Assembly (NCBI RefSeq): GCF_011067135.1
Contig: NZ_JAAMOW010000001.1
Span: 62,001-126,000, forward strand
DNA: 64,000 bases
Direction of reading: 5' to 3'
From: Solimonas terrae
GTDB lineage: Bacteria > Pseudomonadota > Gammaproteobacteria > Nevskiales > Nevskiaceae
Each line of letters opens with the position of its first letter. Within the stretch, counting starts at the first letter, position 1. The notes under the pieces are model-generated. The model was not told where the DNA came from. It did no database searches and saw only the letters and a list, made by a program, of their open reading frames with translations. Below, in pieces: positions 38,828 through 48,211 of the stretch. A program made the position numbers and the translations under genes.

Positions 38828-40063
38828 ATGAAACATCTGAGTCCGCGTCACGCGGCGGCGCTGGCAGCGGTATCGCTGCTCGCCACGGGGAGCGCACAGG
38901 CGGTCGAACTGCAGGCCGGCGACTGGACGTTCACGGCCAACGGCAACGTCAATGTCCATTACATCCATTCGAGCTGCGAAAGCCACCCGCAAAGCATCGT
39001 CACGGTCGGCGGCGCCTGCTCGGTCGATGCCGGCGGCGAGAAGAACAGTTCGTCGATCAGCAACGGCCTGCTGCCGGCAGCACTGGTGTTCGGCGCCAGG
39101 ACACAGCAGTCCGGTTACGACATCGCCGTGACCTTCGGCTTCTATCCGGGCATCAGCACCAACGACGGTGGCAGTCCGAACCTGCAGCAGAGCGGTTCGC
39201 TCGGCACCAATACCGCGCTGGGCACCACCGGTCTCGACGTGCGTCAGGTGTTCATGACGGTCGGCAATGCCGACATCGGCAGCTTCACGCTCGGCCGCAA
39301 CTTCGGCCTGTTCGGCTTCGACGCGATCATCAACGACATGACGCTGCCGGGTGTCGGGGTCGCCGGCAGTGCATCGGGCGGTGCGCCATCGAACACCACA
39401 TTGGGCTCGATCGGTTTCGGTTACATCTACACCGACACGCTGGCACAGATGAACTACACGACGCCCGACTTCCACGGCCTGACGCTGACGGCCGGCATCT
39501 TCGATCCGGTCGAGCCCTTGCTGCAGGGGGCGGCCACGGCCGAATCAGCGCCCGGCTTCCACGGCAAGCTCGCGTACAAGTCCGGCAACTACTACCTGTC
39601 GTCGAGCTTCATCAGCCAGTCGCAGCACCTGCCGAACGGCAGCAGCTATCAGGCATTCGGCGCCGACGTGACCGGCAAGGCCAAGCTGGGGCCCGTCGAT
39701 CTGCTGGCCAGCTATTACCGCGGCAGCGGCATCGGCACCACCGGTCTGTTCGTGCTCGGCGACGACGGGCTCGGCAACAAGCGTGATTCCGATGGCTATC
39801 TGGTGCAGGGCACCTGGACGCTGGGCGCCACCAAGCTCGGCGTCAACTACGGTGTCAGCAAGCTGGACTTCGCCAATGACGGCGACCGTCTGGCAACGCC
39901 GAACCTGCTCGACAAGAACAGCAAGATCACGGCCGGCGTCTATCACGCTCTGACCAAGAACCTGACGGTGCTCGCCGAGTTCAGCGACGTCAAAACCGAA
40001 GGACACGACGGCAGCGACAACCGCAGCAACAACTTCAACGTCGGCGCCTACCTGGCGTTCTGA
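38828..40063 (+). CDS. outer-membrane porin
   Basis: 411 residues: signal peptide (about 1-25, ending GSAQAVEL), then alternating beta-strand sequence of a Gram-negative trimeric-type porin (LDVRQVFMTVGNADIGSFTL, GRNFGLFGFD) ending in the porin-typical NVGAYLAF with terminal Phe. Two cysteines lie in an early loop. GAGGAGAG precedes the ATG. It shares a control region with exaA and has its own -24/-12 promoter, so it probably admits the alcohol or another substrate of this pathway. Confidence 0.9.
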   Translation: MKHLSPRHAAALAAVSLLATGSAQAVELQAGDWTFTANGNVNVHYIHSSCESHPQSIVTVGGACSVDAGGEKNSSSISNGLLPAALVFGARTQQSGYDIAVTFGFYPGISTNDGGSPNLQQSGSLGTNTALGTTGLDVRQVFMTVGNADIGSFTLGRNFGLFGFDAIINDMTLPGVGVAGSASGGAPSNTTLGSIGFGYIYTDTLAQMNYTTPDFHGLTLTAGIFDPVEPLLQGAATAESAPGFHGKLAYKSGNYYLSSSFISQSQHLPNGSSYQAFGADVTGKAKLGPVDLLASYYRGSGIGTTGLFVLGDDGLGNKRDSDGYLVQGTWTLGATKLGVNYGVSKLDFANDGDRLATPNLLDKNSKITAGVYHALTKNLTVLAEFSDVKTEGHDGSDNRSNNFNVGAYLAF

Positions 40064-40093
40064 TCCGTTTCTCCCCGCTGCAACGCAAGAACT

Positions 40094-40119
40094 GGCCGGG
40101 CATTTGCCCGGCCTTTTTT
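40094..40119 (+). terminator. rho-independent terminator after the porin
   Basis: GGCCGGGCA / TGCCCGGCC stem followed by six T. The remaining bases to 40219 show nothing further. Confidence 0.9.
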
Positions 40120-40219
40120 GCGGGTGTCGGATTGCGGGGCGCTTGCCTGGCCGCGCGCCTGTTCAGGCGGATCAAGGACGTCGGCGAGCGCAGCGCGCTT
40201 CAGCCGGCGTGTGTCGGCT

Positions 40220-41257
40220 TCAGGCGGACTGGAACTGCGCCCGCATCATCTGCTTGCTCTGCTTGCGCAGGCGGTGTGCGTGACCGAACAGCAGACTGGC
40301 CAGCAAGCACAGCAGCGCGAAAACCCGGAACGACGATTCGACGAATTCCGCGTCCGGACCGGCGGCGCGAGCCCTGGCGATGCGCGGGTCGAGTGCGCTG
40401 ACCGGCATCGCCGGCGAGCCGACGGGCAGGGGCGCAGCGGCCGCGATATGGCTTGCTTCCGTTCGCGGCGCGGCAACCGTCGTCGACAGGGCGAGCGCCG
40501 GTGTTGCGGCTGCGGCCGATTCCCGGTCATCGGATGCCGCCGCGGGTTCGCTGTCGACACTGCCGGCGTCATCGGATACCGCCGCACCGTCGAGCAGGGC
40601 AAGGCTGGCGACCGACAGGTGGCTGCTGATCTGCAGGCCGTGCTGCGTGCCGTCGCCCTGCGTGGTCGGCGTCGACGGGCTTGCGCGCCGTGCGTGCCGG
40701 CCGGCGTGTCCTGCGGCCTTGCGATGCACCGGCGCCGGCTCGGTCGCCGGTGCCACCGCCGCGACCGCGGTTTCGGCTGCGACGGCCGGTTCGCTGTCGT
40801 CGCTCGCCGGCGAGGCCGGCGGGTTCGCAGCCGCGAGTCCGGCAGGCGGCGCGGTCTTGCCCGGTGGATCGAGCAGCACGGTGACGGTCCGTTGCAGATG
40901 GGTAGGGCCCTGCGAGACCTCGACGTCGAAGTCGAGCGCCGGTTCACGCATCGGGTGCAGTGAACGGACGTGCAGCAGCCAGACCTGCGGCGTGGCCGTT
41001 TCTTCCAGCTCGGTATCCAGTTCGTCGGCCGCGATCTGGCCGAGCGTGCCGACGCGGACGACCGCGCGCGGCGCTTCGCCGCCTTCGCCGACCACCGTCA
41101 TCTTCAGGTCGAGCGCCTGTCCGAGTGCCGACTCGACGCGGGCATCGGAGACCGACAAGGCGAATGCCGGCGGGCAGGTCAAGATTGCGAGCAGACTGCC
41201 GACAACAAGCACGGAGGAAACCTGCTTTTGCGTCAGAACCTGCGAACCGGCGATCAT
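40220..41257 (-). CDS. FimV N-terminal-domain-like protein
   Basis: 345 residues: signal sequence (about 8-34), then a FimV-type domain at 35-130 (ALSVSDARVESALGQALDLK; VWLLHVRSLHPMREPALDFD; TVTVLLDPPG), a long Ala/Pro/Ser-rich low-complexity region, one membrane helix (VFALLCLLASLLFGHA) near 315-330 and a basic tail. FimV proteins organise polar type IV pili, but the LysM and C-terminal TPR parts of true FimV are missing, so this is a short relative. It is divergent from the c-di-GMP-type protein at 41371, which fits a polar or surface-attachment role. Confidence 0.75.
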   Translation of the reverse strand: MIAGSQVLTQKQVSSVLVVGSLLAILTCPPAFALSVSDARVESALGQALDLKMTVVGEGGEAPRAVVRVGTLGQIAADELDTELEETATPQVWLLHVRSLHPMREPALDFDVEVSQGPTHLQRTVTVLLDPPGKTAPPAGLAAANPPASPASDDSEPAVAAETAVAAVAPATEPAPVHRKAAGHAGRHARRASPSTPTTQGDGTQHGLQISSHLSVASLALLDGAAVSDDAGSVDSEPAAASDDRESAAAATPALALSTTVAAPRTEASHIAAAAPLPVGSPAMPVSALDPRIARARAAGPDAEFVESSFRVFALLCLLASLLFGHAHRLRKQSKQMMRAQFQSA

Positions 41258-41370
41258 TTCGTTCCGTAAAAATTACACATTGTAAATCAGAGTGTAGAAT
41301 CCGGCCCGCTCGGCACCAGTGGTAAAAACATCCCACGCGGATGGGGATCGAACATGAAGAACGAGAGTCG

Positions 41371-43512
41371 ATGAAAGTCCTCGAACGCCTGCGGGACTGG
41401 CTGGATGATCGGCGTGCCGTCTGGGGCGAACTCAATTACCAGATCTATGTCGCGCTGCTGATCTTCACCCTGGCGTTCATGGTCATCGGCATCGTGCTGA
41501 CCTGCATGCTGATCCCGGCCGGCGGCGTATTCGTCTACGGCGAGCACATCCTGAGTGGCGCGCAAATGCGGCGGCAGGTGCTGTGGCCGTATCTGGGTGT
41601 CGTGGTGCTGATGACGGCGCTGATCTACATGCATCTCGTGCGGGTGCTGATCACGCCGGTCGAACGCATGCGTCGCCAGCTGCAGCAGCGGCGCGGCGTG
41701 AACGCGCCCGCGCAGGCCAACGCGCCGTATGACCGTCACGAAGTGCAGCTGCTTGAAGTCGCCGTGCAGAATGCACAGCGTCAGTTGCAGGATCGCCAGG
41801 CGCTGTTGCTGCAGCAGGCGGATTCGATCGGGCAGCTCGAGCAGAGTCGCAACCAGTCCGAGCTGCGGCATCGCGCGCTGCTCGATGCAGTCGGCGATGC
41901 CGTGCTTGAAGTCGACGCCGAGCTGCGCATCAGCGCCGCGTCGGCCGCTGCCGCGCAGCTGCTGATCGCCAACCGCAACGCCCTGATCGACAAGCCTCTG
42001 AAGGCGGCGGTGCGCCTGTTCGATGTCGGGCAGAAAGACTGGCTCAATCATCCGCTCGACGGCGCGATCGAACGTGTGCTGCGCAGCGACGCGGCCGTCC
42101 CTTGTCTGTTCGAGGCCTTGCTGCTGAACGATCGCAGCGAGGAAACGCGACTGACGATCATGGTCACGCCCTACGGCGGCGCCGCGCGCCAGGACGGTGG
42201 CGTGATCAGCCTGCGCGTCGAAGGCGACAGCGGACCGGCGATGGCGCCGCTGTCCGTCGCCGCCGCGGCGAGCGACCTCGAACACGGGCTGCCGAACAAT
42301 CTTGCGTTCCGTCGCCGCGCGATGGCGCTGATCGAGTCGGCGCGGCATGACGCGCGCGAGCATACGGCGGCGATCTTCCTGATCGGCGGATTGCGCGACG
42401 AGGACGATCCCACCGATCAGCAGCGCCACACCCTGGCCGAGGTGCTGGCGCGCAATCTGCGCCGCAGCCTCGACGGCGACGCCGAGCTGTACCGGATCGG
42501 CGGCATCGCGTTCGGCATCCTCAAGCCCGATGCGCGTCCGGCTGCCATGCTCGACCTGTTCGAGACGATTCGCGCCCTCTGCCAGCTCGAGCTGTCGCGC
42601 CAGGTGTCCGGCGACGTCACGCTGACCGTGCGCTACGCGGCGAGCGGCCTCGATGCCAAGAGCGAAGGCATCGACGTGCTGATGAGCGAACTCGTCGCCC
42701 AGATCACCAATCGCATCGCCGTCGGCGTGCAGCCGCGTCAGTCCGACAGCATCGAGGGCGAGGGCGACCTGCTGGCGCGACGCGCGCAGTGGGTGTCCGA
42801 GCGCCTGCTCGATCGGCGCCTGCACCTGGTATCGCAGTCCGTGTTGCCGGCGGTGCCCAGCCACGACACGCTGCCGTGGCTGGAAGTGTTCGCGCGCATC
42901 GAGGACGACGACGGCCACTGGCTGGAACCCGCGCACTTCCTGAAAGCCGTCGAGCACGCCGGCGAAGCGGGCCGGCTCGATGCCGCCGTCTTTCAGCGCG
43001 TTCTCGAGACCTGCAGCAGCGCACCCGATCTGCTGACGCGTTACGCAGGCATCAGCCTCAACATCAGCGCGCAATCGCTGGGCGATGATTTCTTCCTCAA
43101 TGAAGTGATCGGCCGGGCACGAGCCTCGGGCATCGCCGCGTCACGTTTCGCGGTCGAGATCGATCACGGTGCGATCCAGCTGTCGGCCGGCGCGCTGGCC
43201 GGGCTCGAGCTGTTGCGGGCGTCCGGCATTCGCACCATCGTCGACGGCTGCAACGATCTGCGCAGCCTGCGCCTGATGGCCAGCATCCAGCCGTTCCTGA
43301 TCAAGCTCAGCGGCGACTTCATCGCCGCAGCCGAGCACGACTCGGTGATCGGCGCCGAGCTGCAGGCCATCATCTCGTCGGCCAAGGTCATGGGCGTGCT
43401 GCTGTCCGCCAAGAACGTTTCCGGGGCCGGACAATTCCGCAAGCTGGCGGAACTCGGCATCAGCTATGCGCAGGGCTCCGGCCTCGAGACCCTGGGGCCG
43501 ATACTGGGCTGA
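41371..43512 (+). CDS. membrane PAS-GGDEF-EAL protein with degenerate catalytic motifs
   Basis: About 713 residues: two membrane helices (about 25-50 and 68-92), a coiled linker, PAS-like domain (about 165-280), GGDEF-like (about 300-440) and EAL-like domain (about 460-713). The GGDEF site reads IGGIAF and the EAL position reads EVFARI, so neither cyclase nor phosphodiesterase residues are intact; it is probably a c-di-GMP receptor or signalling scaffold (compare LapD, FimX). The start could also be ATG 41341; the one at 41371 has AGAACGAGAG before it. TTACA-CAT-TGTAA at 41273-41285 in the promoter region is a possible operator. Confidence 0.85.
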   Translation: MKVLERLRDWLDDRRAVWGELNYQIYVALLIFTLAFMVIGIVLTCMLIPAGGVFVYGEHILSGAQMRRQVLWPYLGVVVLMTALIYMHLVRVLITPVERMRRQLQQRRGVNAPAQANAPYDRHEVQLLEVAVQNAQRQLQDRQALLLQQADSIGQLEQSRNQSELRHRALLDAVGDAVLEVDAELRISAASAAAAQLLIANRNALIDKPLKAAVRLFDVGQKDWLNHPLDGAIERVLRSDAAVPCLFEALLLNDRSEETRLTIMVTPYGGAARQDGGVISLRVEGDSGPAMAPLSVAAAASDLEHGLPNNLAFRRRAMALIESARHDAREHTAAIFLIGGLRDEDDPTDQQRHTLAEVLARNLRRSLDGDAELYRIGGIAFGILKPDARPAAMLDLFETIRALCQLELSRQVSGDVTLTVRYAASGLDAKSEGIDVLMSELVAQITNRIAVGVQPRQSDSIEGEGDLLARRAQWVSERLLDRRLHLVSQSVLPAVPSHDTLPWLEVFARIEDDDGHWLEPAHFLKAVEHAGEAGRLDAAVFQRVLETCSSAPDLLTRYAGISLNISAQSLGDDFFLNEVIGRARASGIAASRFAVEIDHGAIQLSAGALAGLELLRASGIRTIVDGCNDLRSLRLMASIQPFLIKLSGDFIAAAEHDSVIGAELQAIISSAKVMGVLLSAKNVSGAGQFRKLAELGISYAQGSGLETLGPILG

Positions 43513-43560
43513 CACGCGGGCGCGGGCCGCTCGCCGCGTGGCGGCCGACGATCGACTCGC

Positions 43561-43574
43561 TTGACGACGATCAA
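43561..43574 (+). promoter_or_regulatory. FNR/Anr-type box before the deacetylase gene
   Basis: TTGAC-GACG-ATCAA, centred about 93 bases before the ATG at 43661. Confidence 0.6.
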
Positions 43575-43660
43575 TGCCCGCGCGGCGTCGCGGTGCAATG
43601 CTGATTCCGTATGATCGATACGCAAGCCGACCGTGATCGTCCGATCGCCGCAGGAGACCG

Positions 43661-44590
43661 ATGAGCGCGCCCCCCAGCTACTGGCTGTCGCATCCGAGCA
43701 GTCGCCTGCACCGGATGGAGGAAGGCCATCCCGAGTGTCCGGAACGGCTGGCCGCGATCGAGGACCGGCTGCTGGCCGGCGGTCTCGACTTTTTCCTGCG
43801 CCGGCTCGACGCTCCCGAGGCGCCGGTCGAAGCCCTGCTGCGGGTTCACGAAGCCGACCATGTCGAGTCGGTGCTGCGTACGCGGCCCGCCGAAGGCCTG
43901 GTGCACGTCGATCCGGACACCGCCATGAACGCGCATACCGCCGATGCGGCCCTGCATGCGGCCGGTGCCGGCGTGCTGGCGGTCGAACTCGTGCTGAGCT
44001 GCCGCGCCGGTTTCGTCTTCTGCGGCGTGCGACCGCCGGGCCATCACGCGGAGCGGCATCGCGCGATGGGGTTCTGTTTCTTCAACAACATCGCGGTCGC
44101 CGCCGCCGAAGCCCTGGCACGCGGCATCGGCCGTGTCGCCGTGCTCGATTTCGATGTGCACTACGGCAACGGCACCGCCGACATCTTTCGCGCCGAACCG
44201 CGCGTGCTGCTGTGCTCGACCTACCAGCACCCGCTTTATCCGGACTGGGCCGGAGATCCGGACGCACCGGGCCTCGTCGACGTCCCGCTGGCGCAGGGCG
44301 ACGGCAGCGTCGCCTATCGCGCGGCGATCAGCGAGCACTGGCTGCCGGCGCTGCAGGAATTCGCGCCGGAGCTGCTGTTGGTCTCGGCTGGCTTCGATGC
44401 GCATATCCGCGATCCGCTCGGTGGCCTGCGCCTCAGCGACGAGGATTTCTACTGGACCGGACAGCAGATCCGCGACTTCGCCGCCGAGCACTGCGAGCAT
44501 CGGGTGATCGCGATGCTCGAAGGCGGTTATGAGCCGCATGCGCTGGCGCGCTGTGTCGAGGCCTTCGTGCGGCCGTTCGTCGACGCCTGA
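43661..44590 (+). CDS. histone-deacetylase-family protein (AcuC/class II HDAC type)
   Basis: 309 residues. The catalytic core is clear: GVRPPGHHAERHRAMGFCFF with the His pair, FNNIAVAA, zinc ligands in LDFDVHYGNGT and later SAGFDAH, and the catalytic Tyr region in EGGYEPHAL. Such enzymes remove acetyl groups from protein lysine or small amines. AGGAGA precedes the ATG. It is followed 8 bases later by a Pat-like protein acyltransferase gene, so the two may act as eraser and writer. An FNR box precedes both. Confidence 0.92.
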   Translation: MSAPPSYWLSHPSSRLHRMEEGHPECPERLAAIEDRLLAGGLDFFLRRLDAPEAPVEALLRVHEADHVESVLRTRPAEGLVHVDPDTAMNAHTADAALHAAGAGVLAVELVLSCRAGFVFCGVRPPGHHAERHRAMGFCFFNNIAVAAAEALARGIGRVAVLDFDVHYGNGTADIFRAEPRVLLCSTYQHPLYPDWAGDPDAPGLVDVPLAQGDGSVAYRAAISEHWLPALQEFAPELLLVSAGFDAHIRDPLGGLRLSDEDFYWTGQQIRDFAAEHCEHRVIAMLEGGYEPHALARCVEAFVRPFVDA

Positions 44591-44598
44591 GCTTCGCC

Positions 44599-46956
44599 GT
44601 GAGCGCGCAGAATCTGCAGACCCTGCTGCGCAGCCGGAAGGTGCTGGCGATCGGCATGCCCTGCAGTGCCCTGGAACGCGGCCTGCTGGATCGCTTCGCG
44701 GCCGGCGGCGGCGAGCTGATCCGGGCGCCCGATGATCAATCCCTGCACCGTTGCCTGACGCCGCCCGCCGCTGCCGATGATGGCGTCGCCGTGGTCTTCG
44801 AACCGGCGCTGCTGAGCACGCACGCGATCGACCTGCTGGCGGCGGCCGGCTGTCGCGGCATCGTCTGGACCGGTGCCGAGCCGGTTCCTGCGGTGCTGCT
44901 GCAGGCGGCGCGGCCGCACCGCCTGCGCTTTCTCGGCTCGCGCAGCGCCGGTTTCTTTCACGCCGCGGGGATGAGCTGCGGCGCCTTTCCCGGCGATCTT
45001 CCCGCCGGCGATCTGGCGCTGATCATGCAGTCGGGCTCGATTGCCGCCGCCGCAGTCGACTGGGCGGCCGGTCGCGGCATCGGTTTTTCGTGGGCGGTCA
45101 CGACCGGTGCCGAATGCGATGCCGATCTCGCCGATTTTCTCGATCTGGCGGCACTCGATCCTTCGACGCGGGCCGTCATCCTGCAGCTCAGCCAGCTGCG
45201 CGCCGGCCGCAAGTTCATGTCGGCCGCGCGGGCCTGTGCGCGCCTCAAACCCGTGGTCGTGCTGCAGAGTCGCGGCGGCGGCGGGACGGCGCCGGCGGCC
45301 GATCCGGTGCGCAGCGCGGCCTTTGCACGCGCCGGCCTGATCGAATGCGAGACGCTCGACGGTCTGTTCGATGCGCTGTCGGCGCTGGCGCGGATTCCGG
45401 CGCGACGCGACATGCAGGTCCTGACGCTGGGCAATGGTGCCGGCGTCTGCGCGCTCGGCGTCGATGCCGTGCTGCGCCATGAACTGACGCCGTTCCGCTG
45501 CAGCGATGCGCAGCTCGATCGCCTGCGACAACTGGCGCCGCGCGCGCGACGGCTCGACGGGGCGGTCGATCTCGGACCGGTCGACGCACCGGCAATGGCG
45601 CAGATCTGCGACGAGCTGCTGGCCGGATCGTCGCCCGACTATCTGCTGCTGATGCACAGTCCCTCGATCGATGCGCCGCATGCGGCGTTCGTCGACGCGC
45701 TGTGCGCCGTGCGTGCGCAACCGCGTCTGGTGACCGTCTGGCTGGGCTTGAGCACGGCGACGATCGCAAGGCAGCGTTCGGCCGCCGCTGGCCTGGCGAC
45801 CTTCGCCACTGCCGGTCAGGCCGCGCGCGCCCTGCGCTTTCGCTGGCTGCACGGGCGAACCCGCGAGCTGCTGATGCAGACGCCACCTCTGCGACGCCGG
45901 AGCAGCGTCGATCGCACATCGGCCGGCCGTCTGCTCGACGCCGCGCTGCAGCGTGGCGCCGGCACGCTCGAAGACGGCGCCGCCGCCGCGTTCCTGCAGT
46001 GCTACGGCCTGCCGTCGCCGGCCTCGCAGTCGTTTGCGAACCTGCCGCACTTCGAACTGCAGCTGCAGCGCCATCGCGAACTCGGCATGGTGCTGGCGAT
46101 CACCGCGGTGGCCGGACCGCTGCGTTCGAATACCGCGCGCGGCTTCGCGCCGCTCGACGCGCTGCTTGCGCAGCGCATGGTCGAGTCGATGGCACTGCCG
46201 GCATCGCCGACGCCGGATCGCGATGCCACGCTCGTCGCGGCACTGCTGGCACTGTCCGACATCGCGCTCGAAGTGCCGGTCGTCAGCGGTCTGCGTCTGT
46301 GCCTGCATCTGCCGGCGGGCGTCGGCGCTGACCCGCACCGTGCCGAACTCGGTGCGGCCCGCGTCGAACTGGAACGCCGTCCGCCGAGCGAGCGGCAGCG
46401 CCTGGTGCTGGCGCCGTATCCGGATGCATTGCGGCGGACGCTGGCGACCCGCAGCGGGCACCGCTATCAGCTGCGTCCGGTGCGGCCCGAAGACGAACCC
46501 GCGCTGGTCGAGCTGCTGCAACGCACGCGGCCGGACGATATCCGTCTGCGCTTCTTTGCGTCGATCCGGCACTTCTCGCACGAGATGGCAGCGCGCATGA
46601 GCCAGATCGACTACGACCGTGAACTGGTGCTGGTCGCCGAGGCTGCCGGCGAGCCCGGACTTTGTGCGCTCGCGCAGCTGGTCATCGATCCCTACGGGGA
46701 AGACGGCGAATTCGCGGTGCTCGTGCATCACCTGCACGCCGGTGCGGGTCTGGGTCATCAATTGATGGACGAGCTGCTTGCCTATGGTCGGCGCCACGGC
46801 CTGCACCGCATCCACGGCGATGTCCTGAGCGAGAACCTGGCGATGCTGGCGCTGGCGCGGCGGCTCGGCTTTGTCGTGGTTGCGCACGAGGACCCGGGCT
46901 GTCGGCGCGTCGTGCTCGATCTGGCAGGCCGCACGAGCGGCGACAAGCCGGACTGA
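44599..46956 (+). CDS. Pat/YfiQ-like protein: acyl-CoA-synthetase-like domains plus GNAT
   Basis: 785 residues from a GTG. N-terminal CoA-binding-like part (VLAIGMPCSA), succinyl-CoA-ligase-like parts (ALIMQSGSIAAAAVDWAAGR; LGNGAGVCALGVDAVL), a shortened ATP-grasp-like region (about 440-600) and a C-terminal GNAT acetyltransferase (about 610-775; VLVHHLHAGAGLGHQLMDEL, ENLAMLALARRLGF). This is the layout of Pat/PatZ, which acetylates acetyl-CoA synthetase and other proteins. It is shorter than typical Pat (about 880-900), with loss in the ATP-grasp region and degenerate ligase motifs, so only the GNAT part is likely catalytic. Operon with the deacetylase. Confidence 0.85.
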   Translation: MSAQNLQTLLRSRKVLAIGMPCSALERGLLDRFAAGGGELIRAPDDQSLHRCLTPPAAADDGVAVVFEPALLSTHAIDLLAAAGCRGIVWTGAEPVPAVLLQAARPHRLRFLGSRSAGFFHAAGMSCGAFPGDLPAGDLALIMQSGSIAAAAVDWAAGRGIGFSWAVTTGAECDADLADFLDLAALDPSTRAVILQLSQLRAGRKFMSAARACARLKPVVVLQSRGGGGTAPAADPVRSAAFARAGLIECETLDGLFDALSALARIPARRDMQVLTLGNGAGVCALGVDAVLRHELTPFRCSDAQLDRLRQLAPRARRLDGAVDLGPVDAPAMAQICDELLAGSSPDYLLLMHSPSIDAPHAAFVDALCAVRAQPRLVTVWLGLSTATIARQRSAAAGLATFATAGQAARALRFRWLHGRTRELLMQTPPLRRRSSVDRTSAGRLLDAALQRGAGTLEDGAAAAFLQCYGLPSPASQSFANLPHFELQLQRHRELGMVLAITAVAGPLRSNTARGFAPLDALLAQRMVESMALPASPTPDRDATLVAALLALSDIALEVPVVSGLRLCLHLPAGVGADPHRAELGAARVELERRPPSERQRLVLAPYPDALRRTLATRSGHRYQLRPVRPEDEPALVELLQRTRPDDIRLRFFASIRHFSHEMAARMSQIDYDRELVLVAEAAGEPGLCALAQLVIDPYGEDGEFAVLVHHLHAGAGLGHQLMDELLAYGRRHGLHRIHGDVLSENLAMLALARRLGFVVVAHEDPGCRRVVLDLAGRTSGDKPD

Positions 46957-47087
46957 GCAAGGCCGCGAGCGGGCAATGACGCCGGCATGAACGGCGTCCG
47001 GCAGATCGATTCCCGGATCTGGTCTGACCACCAAAGTGTGCCGGCAAGCACCTCCCCATACTCGCGCCGGGAAGGAGGAGGCCTCAC

Positions 47088-48011
47088 ATGGTCAGCCGGG
47101 CGCAGACCACTCTGGCGGTACGCGAAGGTTGCGTCGAGCACGACGGCGCACGTCTGGCCTGGCGGCTGGTCGGGCAGGCGCGTCGCTTGCCGATGCTCGT
47201 TTTCGAGAACGGCTGGTCGGCTTCGTTCCAGCAGTGGACGCTGCTGCAGCCCTTGCTCGCGCCGCACACCCAGCTGCTGTTCTACGATCGTGCCGGCATC
47301 GGCGGCAGCGCGCACGGTCGCGGCCCGGTGGCGAACCGCATCAGCAGCGACCTCGACGCGCTGTGCCGCTCGCTGAATCTGTCGCGCCCGATGGTCGTTG
47401 TCGGCCAATCCTATGGCGGGCTGATCGCGGGTCTGCACGGCGCGCAGATTCCGTCGCGGGTCTGCGGCATGGTGCAGCTCGATCCGACGCCGGAACTCGA
47501 CGATCCGTTGATCGACGGACAGCTGGCCCTGTTCCGGACAATCGGCGCCGCGTCGGTGCTCATCGCCCGACTCGGTCTTCCGAATCCCTTGTTTGCGCCA
47601 CTCTGGGAGCACTTTCCGAAAGCCGAGGCCGAGCAACTGGAACGGCTCAGCTATCGCTCGGCGGCTTCGCTGCGCGCGGCGCTGGCCGAACTTCAGCTGC
47701 TGGCTTCGATCCGACAGGCGATCCGCAGCCAGCTCGGTCAGCGTCGCCAGCCGCGGCTGGTGATCAGTGCCGGCAGCCCCAGTGCGGCGAGTGGTTGGCT
47801 CGCCCGGCGTCTGCACAACGAGAACAAGCTGCGCCGAACCCTGGCCGCGATGCAGGCGCAGCATCGCAAGCAGGTCGAACGTGGCCTCGGCGGCAGCTGG
47901 GAGCTGGCCGCGGCTCATACCCACGGCGGACTGGTGTCGTCGCCGGACGGCGCCGCCTTCAGCGCCACACGAATCCTCGCGTTCCTGCAGACACTCGCAA
48001 GCCCGGCATGA
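47088..48011 (+). CDS. alpha/beta hydrolase
   Basis: 307 residues. Nucleophile elbow GQSYGG near residue 106, oxyanion region FENGWSASFQQW, and a late His in AAAHTHGG. Substrate unknown. An excellent ribosome site (GGAAGGAGG) precedes the ATG. Followed by the aminopeptidase gene about 200 bases later. Confidence 0.85.
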   Translation: MVSRAQTTLAVREGCVEHDGARLAWRLVGQARRLPMLVFENGWSASFQQWTLLQPLLAPHTQLLFYDRAGIGGSAHGRGPVANRISSDLDALCRSLNLSRPMVVVGQSYGGLIAGLHGAQIPSRVCGMVQLDPTPELDDPLIDGQLALFRTIGAASVLIARLGLPNPLFAPLWEHFPKAEAEQLERLSYRSAASLRAALAELQLLASIRQAIRSQLGQRRQPRLVISAGSPSAASGWLARRLHNENKLRRTLAAMQAQHRKQVERGLGGSWELAAAHTHGGLVSSPDGAAFSATRILAFLQTLASPA

Positions 48012-48211
48012 GTGGACGCCGCGTCAGCGTCCGCCGTCGGCGGCTCGCGCCGGCCGAGCCGCCGACGATTGCGATGCCGGCAAAGCCCGACCATTTCCCC
48101 TTGCGCCCGCGCTCGATCGTGCCGCGTCGGGGCCTGCGTTTCCGAAACCGATCGCATGTCGCTGCAAACCCGCTTCGACATGCGCATCGCAAAGCCATGG
48201 AGTTCGTCACG

